Shown: positions 59,548 to 64,000 of the stretch, piece after piece
Layout: each line of letters begins with the position of its first letter
How positions within the stretch are numbered: position 1 is the stretch's first letter
Assembly: GCA_041392805.1 (NCBI GenBank)
Contig: JAWKLJ010000001.1
Location: forward strand, 5,206,501-5,270,500
From: Saprospiraceae bacterium
GTDB taxonomy: Bacteria; Bacteroidota; Bacteroidia; Chitinophagales; Saprospiraceae
Length of the DNA stretch: 64,000 bases
Direction: 5' to 3'
Notes under the pieces: generated by a model
Told to the model about the DNA's origin: nothing
Databases searched by the model: none
Seen by the model: the letters and a program-made list of their open reading frames with translations, nothing else
Position numbers and translations under genes: made by a program

Positions 59548-60339
59548 TTAGAAATCTGTTTGTGCTGATGTTAATTCCAATTCTTTAATCCAAATGTTTC
59601 TATAAAGGACATTATGGCCTTCTGCTTGAAGCTTAATTCCTCCTGGTCTATCGGTAATCCCATTGCCATTGTCATTGCCGCCATCCAGTCCTGAATTCGG
59701 CCCACCATAAACTTTGCCAATCACATGGTTAACATGGACCTTGTTTCCATTAAAATATAGGGTAGCCATGGGCTTTTCCGTCAGTTTACCATCTTTGAAA
59801 CGGGCAGCCCGAAAAACAACGTCATAAGCATTCCATTTACCCACCCCATTATAATATTGATAAGGCGAGGGGGTTTCATTGATCATTGCTGCCATTCCGT
59901 GCGAAGTAGAATCACCGTCTAATACCTGAATCTCGTAGCGATTTTGCAGGTAAACGCCACTATTTCCTCCTTCGTTAACGATATAGAATTCAACATGGAG
60001 CCTGAAATCCTTAAATTGCTGTTTGGTTACAATATCTGCCGCACCATATTTTCCTCCTGCGGCGGCGGGATCATTGGTATTCACCACGGTACCCTTTCCA
60101 GTCGGATCGTTTTGAATTTCCCATTTGATGGGTAAACTGGCTGCCAACCTTGGGCCATCCCAGTAAGTCCATTTCTCATCGAGCATACTTCGACTACCGT
60201 CAAATAGCACGATGGCGTCTTTGGGGGGCTTTTGCCCTACTCCAGGCTTGTCTTTAGAAAGCGAATTGGTAGGTGTTTTGCAAAAAGAAAGGCATAGCAA
60301 TAAGCATAGCCAGATGGAAAGATTGAGGAGGACTCGCAT
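59548..60339 (-). CDS. DUF1080 lipoprotein (3-keto-disaccharide hydrolase family)
   Basis: The 263-residue protein begins with a lipoprotein signal (LSIWLCLLLCLSFC). The DUF1080 concanavalin-like fold shows its typical blocks: AIVLFDGSRSMLDEKWTYWD, the central FRLHVEFYIVNEGGNSGVYL followed by QNRYEIQVLDGDS, and the late GGIKLQAEGHNVLYRNIWIK. Family members are implicated in cleaving 3-keto-glycosides outside the cytoplasm. It lies directly upstream of the ThuA lipoprotein on the same strand, which supports a shared glycan-use role. A second DUF1080 gene is at 62977. Confidence 0.88.
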   Translation of the reverse strand: MRVLLNLSIWLCLLLCLSFCKTPTNSLSKDKPGVGQKPPKDAIVLFDGSRSMLDEKWTYWDGPRLAASLPIKWEIQNDPTGKGTVVNTNDPAAAGGKYGAADIVTKQQFKDFRLHVEFYIVNEGGNSGVYLQNRYEIQVLDGDSTSHGMAAMINETPSPYQYYNGVGKWNAYDVVFRAARFKDGKLTEKPMATLYFNGNKVHVNHVIGKVYGGPNSGLDGGNDNGNGITDRPGGIKLQAEGHNVLYRNIWIKELELTSAQTDF

Positions 60340-60395
60340 AAAGTGTATTTAAGTGGTTTTCGTTAAACAGGTTCTAAATTATGTATTTTTCATAC

Positions 60396-60725
60396 TTACT
60401 GCTTGAAAAAAGAAACTTCATCTTTTTTAAGATAAAAAGTAACCCCAACCCTATTAATATGTTCTATTAAATCTGGGTTTTCTATTTTGTGGTATATCGA
60501 TAGATCTATTTTATAGGGTAGTAGTAAGTCGTCTAATACTGTTTCAATAGCAAAAAGTAGCGATAAGGTAAGATGTTCTCCTTTTAAGGTAATGTCAATA
60601 TCAGAGCCATTGCGGTAATTGCCTTTAGCGCGGGAACCGTAAAGTATTGCTTTCTCAATTTCTGGATAATGCTCAAAAACTGAATGAATAGCATTAATAT
60701 GTTTTTCTTTTAATCCGTAGGGCAT
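60396..60725 (-). CDS. Minimal nucleotidyltransferase (MNT) of a HEPN/MNT pair
   Basis: This 109-residue cytoplasmic protein has the nucleotidyltransferase signature GSRAKGNYRNGSDIDI (30-45) with two metal-binding Asp residues (D42, D44) and a third acidic site in KIDLSIY near 74. In MNT/HEPN systems the MNT protein is the antitoxin, adding AMP groups to a HEPN RNase. The HEPN-type partner is the next gene upstream, 2 bp away. An XRE regulator precedes that, so three genes form one tight unit. Confidence 0.88.
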   Translation of the reverse strand: MPYGLKEKHINAIHSVFEHYPEIEKAILYGSRAKGNYRNGSDIDITLKGEHLTLSLLFAIETVLDDLLLPYKIDLSIYHKIENPDLIEHINRVGVTFYLKKDEVSFFKQ

Positions 60726-60727
60726 AT

Positions 60728-61198
60728 TTATAAGCTTTCTTCCTTTGTTTTAAGTTCTTGCATTTTACTTTGTAAAGCAATAAAGCAAGGATGATATGCT
60801 TCAATCGTTTTTAAGAAAATCTCCATTGCCGTTTCTTCATTGTAAGTATGTGATGACTTATTTCGACTTTTAATCATATCCATCCAAGTGTCACCATCTA
60901 ATATCAATTCTTTTTGAAAAGCTTCACGAGTAGCATCTCTTGAGCCATAAATACCCGTGTCACCTCTCGATTCTAAAAAATCTTTCATCACGTTCCACGC
61001 CAATTCGTGTGTATATTCAAATCGTTGAATAAGGCCTTCTACAATAATATCATCTGCTTGCTCAAATTTTTTTTTGTCAAATTTTCCATCACGATAAAAA
61101 TCCTTTTCTACCATATGAACTGCCTCACTTAATTTTACTAATGCCTTGTTGTAATTGCTAAATCGCTGTTTCCAACGAATATCTTCTCTGTTTTCCAT
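60728..61198 (-). CDS. HEPN-type protein (HI0074 family), partner of MNT
   Basis: This 156-residue all-helical protein belongs to the HI0074-like nucleotidyltransferase substrate-binding family. Family blocks are FSNYNKALVKLSEAV, RFEYTHELAWNVMKDFLESR and the GSRDATREAF segment. The motif SRNKSSHTYNEE (111-122) contains R112-N113...H117, fitting the Rx4-6H HEPN RNase motif. As toxin-type member of the pair it would cut RNA when not modified or bound by the MNT protein. It lies 2 bp upstream of the MNT gene and 3 bp downstream of the XRE gene. Whether it is active is not known. Confidence 0.87.
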   Translation of the reverse strand: MENREDIRWKQRFSNYNKALVKLSEAVHMVEKDFYRDGKFDKKKFEQADDIIVEGLIQRFEYTHELAWNVMKDFLESRGDTGIYGSRDATREAFQKELILDGDTWMDMIKSRNKSSHTYNEETAMEIFLKTIEAYHPCFIALQSKMQELKTKEESL

Positions 61199-61201
61199 CT
61201 T

Positions 61202-61405
61202 CTAATTTTTGATATTTCTTCTTTCTTCGATCAAATCTTTTGCTTCTATCTCTAATATTTCAGCAATTCTGAATAGGATTTCAATACTTGGTTGTCTTCG
61301 ATTTTTGGCGTAGGCATTCACCATGTTATAACTTTTACCCAATTCTTCAGCCAGCCAAATTTGGGTTCGTCCTTTTTCTTCCAAAACCGCTTTAATTCTA
61401 TTCAT
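61202..61405 (-). CDS. XRE family helix-turn-helix regulator
   Basis: I choose the ATG at 61403-61405 (MNRIKAVLEEKGRTQIWLAE), which starts directly at the HTH and gives 67 residues; a longer frame to 61441 adds 12 codons without homology. The HTH_3 helices are RTQIWLAEELGKSYNMVNAY and RQPSIEILFRIAEILEI. It precedes the HEPN and MNT genes by 3 bp and 2 bp spacing, so it likely autoregulates the operon and may act as an additional antitoxin. No palindromic operator was found upstream. Confidence 0.85.
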   Translation of the reverse strand: MNRIKAVLEEKGRTQIWLAEELGKSYNMVNAYAKNRRQPSIEILFRIAEILEIEAKDLIEERRNIKN

Positions 61406-61505
61406 TTTGTAAGGATTGGCTATGAATTGCCAAGTTAGCAAATAAATTTATTTGTCTCATAATATGAGTAGCTTTATTGGTCTTGGATAATCAGCATTAA
61501 TGGAG

Positions 61506-61573
61506 CCTCCAATACCTCTAAATCTCCACTAACTCCACGTCCAAACAACCGCTTGGGCTACCCAGGCAAAACC
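61506..61573. repeat. Family-B element, inverted partner of 58269-58335
   Basis: This stretch contains cctccaatacctctaaatct and tccacgtccaaacaaccgct, the reverse complement of 58281-58335 with only a few changes, followed by the further matching caggcaaaa. It begins about 100 bp upstream of the XRE gene and together with 58269 brackets a 3.2-kb segment. Confidence 0.75.
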
Positions 61574-61657
61574 AAATCCGAAATTTCTATCAGACCGTTT
61601 CAATTTTTAGCAAAAACCACTTACTTTGAGTGGCAGTAATTAAACAACCGAAACGAA

Positions 61658-62950
61658 ATGAAGAAACAACTTCTAATCCTTTTCCTGATTATTCCTTTTA
61701 TCGCATTTGCACAAACAAAGTCAGCTCAGAAATCACCTCCACTCACCAACGCATCTCCCGAAAGTGTAGGGATGTCTTCAGAGCGCTTGGCTAGAATTGA
61801 TGCGGTTTGTGAACAAGCCGTTGCGAATGGGGATGTGCCCGGCGTTGTCGCTTTAGTGGCCAGAAACGGAAAGATCATCTACCATAAAGCCTTTGGCCAA
61901 TCCGATATTTCAGCTAACAGGGCGATGAAAACAGACGATATTTTCCGCATTGCATCTCAAACCAAGGCCATCACGGCGACGGCTGTCATGATGCTTTGGG
62001 AAGAGGGGCGTTTTCAGTTGGATGACCCCATTTCTAGGTGGATTCCCGAGTTTAAAAACCCACAGGTACTGACAAAATTTCAATATAGTGATACCTCTTA
62101 TACTTCGGTCCCTGCAACCAGGGAAATTACCATCCGACATTTATTAACGCATACCTCAGGCATCGGATATGGCCAAATTGACCCAGATGAGGGCTTCAAA
62201 ATGCTTTTCCAAAAAGCGGGCGTTCATGAGATCGCCTCCACGACGCCAACGACTACTGCAGAGAACATAAAAAAGTTGGCGAAGCTGCCATTGCATTCCA
62301 ATCCAGGAGAAAAGTACCTCTATAGCATGGGCCTGGATGTGTTGGCCTACTTTGTGGAAGTTGTCTCGGGGATGCCCTTTGATCAATTTTTGCAGCAGCG
62401 CTTATTCGAACCTTTGGGCATGACCGATACCTATTTTTACTTGCCAGCCGAAAAAGCAAACCGGCTGGTCAGCTTGTATGTCCCTAGCCGCAAGGGTTGG
62501 GTCACCCTTCCAACGACCGAAACCAATGACCCGAATTATCCGACAGGAAAGGTAAGAACCCTCTTTTCCGGTGGAGGAGGTCTATCCAGTACGGCGAAAG
62601 ATTATGCTACCTTTTTACAAATGTATCTCAACAATGGTGAATTAAATGGTATAAGGATCCTTAGTCGTACGACGATTCAGGCGATGATGGGGAACCAAAT
62701 TGGCGACCTATGGGGTGACAGGGGGAGTTATTATGGTTTGGCCTTTGCTGTAGTTGACCAGAAGGGGCAAGATAAAGGCGGGGCCGGCAGTGTGGGCACC
62801 TTTAGTTGGGGCGGGGCATTCAATACCCAATACTTTGCTGATCCCAAAGAAGGGATTATCGGGGTGATTATGAAACAAACCCTGTATGGACAAGGAGATA
62901 AAACGGGGTGGCAGTTTAGGCAATTAATCGGGCAAGCGGTTGATAATTAA
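61658..62950 (+). CDS. Secreted serine hydrolase (class C beta-lactamase/esterase family)
   Basis: The 430-residue precursor has a signal peptide (MKKQLLILFLIIPFIAFAQ). The penicillin-binding-protein-like fold shows the nucleophile motif SQTK (S100-K103) and the conserved ITIRHLLTHTSGIGY segment. The family's second motif appears in LYSMGLDVLAYFVE (Tyr-Ser rather than Tyr-x-Asn), and the final motif region in GTFSWGGAFNTQYFADP. Members include esterases, D-aminopeptidases and class C beta-lactamases. The altered second motif makes a beta-lactamase role doubtful. It lies 26 bp upstream of a DUF1080 gene on the same strand. Confidence 0.88.
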   Translation: MKKQLLILFLIIPFIAFAQTKSAQKSPPLTNASPESVGMSSERLARIDAVCEQAVANGDVPGVVALVARNGKIIYHKAFGQSDISANRAMKTDDIFRIASQTKAITATAVMMLWEEGRFQLDDPISRWIPEFKNPQVLTKFQYSDTSYTSVPATREITIRHLLTHTSGIGYGQIDPDEGFKMLFQKAGVHEIASTTPTTTAENIKKLAKLPLHSNPGEKYLYSMGLDVLAYFVEVVSGMPFDQFLQQRLFEPLGMTDTYFYLPAEKANRLVSLYVPSRKGWVTLPTTETNDPNYPTGKVRTLFSGGGGLSSTAKDYATFLQMYLNNGELNGIRILSRTTIQAMMGNQIGDLWGDRGSYYGLAFAVVDQKGQDKGGAGSVGTFSWGGAFNTQYFADPKEGIIGVIMKQTLYGQGDKTGWQFRQLIGQAVDN

Positions 62951-62976
62951 TTCTTAGTGGCTCAAATAATCCAATT

Positions 62977-64000
62977 ATGATGAAAAAATTAAATGTAATA
63001 ATCGGTTTGGCAGTTTTTATGCTGTCTATTTGTAGTAGAAGCCAAGCTTCTAATTTGTCCTTTCCTGCTAGTCTGGCAAACGGATTTATGGGAATGTGGA
63101 CCTTGAGTATCGAAGGTGGCGGCGTTGGTTGGCTGGAAGTCCATGAGAAAGAAGGCTACCTGGACGCGAATCTTTTGTGGATTGGGGGCAGTGTGTTGCC
63201 GGTATCTCATGTTTATTATTTAGATGAAAATACGCTTGTCGTTACCCGAACCCAGGAGGTGATGAGATCTGAAAAAGGCGCTGATTTGGAGCGCAAGCAT
63301 ATCATTACCCACACTTTGGAAATTAAAAGAACGGGTGACAAATTGCAAGGTACTTATATGAGTCCCAAAAGGAATGGACAAGGGCGTAGTGAAATGAGCT
63401 TTACAGGCGTAAGGTTACCGCCGGTGCCCAATGCGCCGGATTTGACGAAGGTCAAATATGGTAAAGCCATAAAGCTATTTTCTGGCAAAGACCTTAGTGG
63501 CTGGAAATTGATTAATCCTGAACAAAAAAATGGGTTTAAGGTTGTCAAGGGTACTTTGGTGAATGCACCTGTTCAGGAGGAGGGCAAGCATGTAAGCTAT
63601 GGAAACCTCCGCACAGAAGCCGTCTTTGAAGATTTTAACCTGACCCTGGAAGTGAATGTGCCAACTGGAAATAACAGTGGTGTTTACTTAAGAGGAATGT
63701 ACGAAATACAAGTTTTTGACTCCTACGGCAAAGACCTGGATTCCCATAACATGGGAGCCGTGTACAGTCGCATTAAGCCCACTGTTGCTGCTGAAAAACC
63801 AGCAGGAGAATGGCAATCTTTGGATATTACGCTTTGTGATCGCCATATCACCGTCCTTTTAAATGGCAAAAAAATCATTGACAACCAACCAGTATACGGC
63901 CCTACAGGTGGTGCTATTATTGCCGATGTTTTTTCACCTGGACCGATTTACCTACAAGGAGATCATGGTGACGTTTCTTATCGTAATATCATGTTGAAGC
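62977..64000 (+). CDS. DUF1080 domain protein (cut by window end)
   Basis: The frame is open from the ATG at 62977 (a second ATG follows directly) to the window edge: 341 codons and no stop. A signal sequence (LNVIIGLAVFMLSICSRSQA) leads to an N-terminal beta domain of about 120 residues (MWTLSIEGGGVGWLEVHEKE). The DUF1080 fold follows: KLFSGKDLSGWKLINPEQKN, LTLEVNVPTGNNSGVYLRGM, YEIQVFDSYGKDLDSHNMGA and the final ADVFSPGPIYLQGDHGDVSY. The remaining part of the family is only about ten residues longer, so the gene probably ends just outside. Role as for the first DUF1080 protein: extracellular keto-glycoside hydrolysis is likely. Confidence 0.85.
   Translation, partial: MMKKLNVIIGLAVFMLSICSRSQASNLSFPASLANGFMGMWTLSIEGGGVGWLEVHEKEGYLDANLLWIGGSVLPVSHVYYLDENTLVVTRTQEVMRSEKGADLERKHIITHTLEIKRTGDKLQGTYMSPKRNGQGRSEMSFTGVRLPPVPNAPDLTKVKYGKAIKLFSGKDLSGWKLINPEQKNGFKVVKGTLVNAPVQEEGKHVSYGNLRTEAVFEDFNLTLEVNVPTGNNSGVYLRGMYEIQVFDSYGKDLDSHNMGAVYSRIKPTVAAEKPAGEWQSLDITLCDRHITVLLNGKKIIDNQPVYGPTGGAIIADVFSPGPIYLQGDHGDVSYRNIMLK

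Noticed and set aside
61658..62950. Beta-lactamase linked to the BlaI/BlaR1 pair
   Set aside because: The serine hydrolase is 43 kb away and lacks a clean Tyr-x-Asn motif, so there is no sound basis for a functional link.
1..64000. CRISPR array, tRNA or rRNA genes, IS transposase
   Set aside because: Looked for regular spacer repeats, cloverleaf-like segments and transposase motifs; none were seen. The repeats present are palindromic and irregularly spaced.

Overview
The window looks like a chromosomal segment from a member of the Bacteroidota, most likely a Saprospiria/Lewinella-type marine or sludge bacterium. The evidence is a metalloprotease with a type IX secretion (T9SS) C-terminal signal, a TonB-dependent receptor with a carboxypeptidase-regulatory-like N-terminus, BlaI/BlaR1 and LytTR regulators, few Shine-Dalgarno sequences, and a promoter of the Bacteroidota type (TTTG, about 20 bp, TAnnTTTG). 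No rRNA, tRNA, CRISPR array or IS transposase was seen. The genus is inference.

Layout. 1-4345: a cut-off AAA+ ATPase, a DUF4177 protein, an NDH-2 type NADH dehydrogenase and an enolase-superfamily enzyme. 4484-15215: a co-directional four-gene cassette that is the most notable object here. It encodes a CHAT protease-nSTAND NTPase-WD40 protein, a WD40-caspase protein (4-bp overlap with the first), an unrecognised 261-aa protein, and a polytopic membrane protein carrying a patatin-like phospholipase. I read it as a candidate immune or programmed-cell-death system: sensor/switch protease, executor protease, unknown adaptor or substrate, membrane lipase. 15529-18210: a BlaI/BlaR1 pair behind two identical palindromic operators. 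18335-36402: mainly envelope and secreted functions (gamma-glutamyltransferase, VIT-VWA-TonB fusion, TonB receptor, M43 protease, penicillin acylase family protein), plus a TPR-AAA ATPase/TPR membrane pair and a small cytoplasmic cluster. 36987-48432: two FtsX-type permeases, an M1 aminopeptidase, a LytS/LytR-type two-component system and a PQQ-type dehydrogenase. 48631-56680: a secreted BNR-repeat protein, then SelO with two different MsrA reductases (a redox-repair neighbourhood) and a Tat-exported epimerase-like protein. 56718-64000: a DUF234 ATPase, ThuA and DUF1080 lipoproteins, an XRE/HEPN/MNT toxin-antitoxin-like trio, a serine hydrolase and a second DUF1080 protein cut by the window end.

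The gaps between genes are unusually rich in long inverted repeats. One 164-bp palindromic element occurs twice at the same length (36471 and 43721). A second family built on ggacgtggaggtattggag occurs at 15260-15452, 39478, 58269 and 61506. Other palindromic elements lie at 1010, 1391, 18219, 36702, 46390, 54631, 55274 and 59433. They explain several spurious N-terminal extensions of neighbouring reading frames. All assignments come from reading the sequence; no database search was run.
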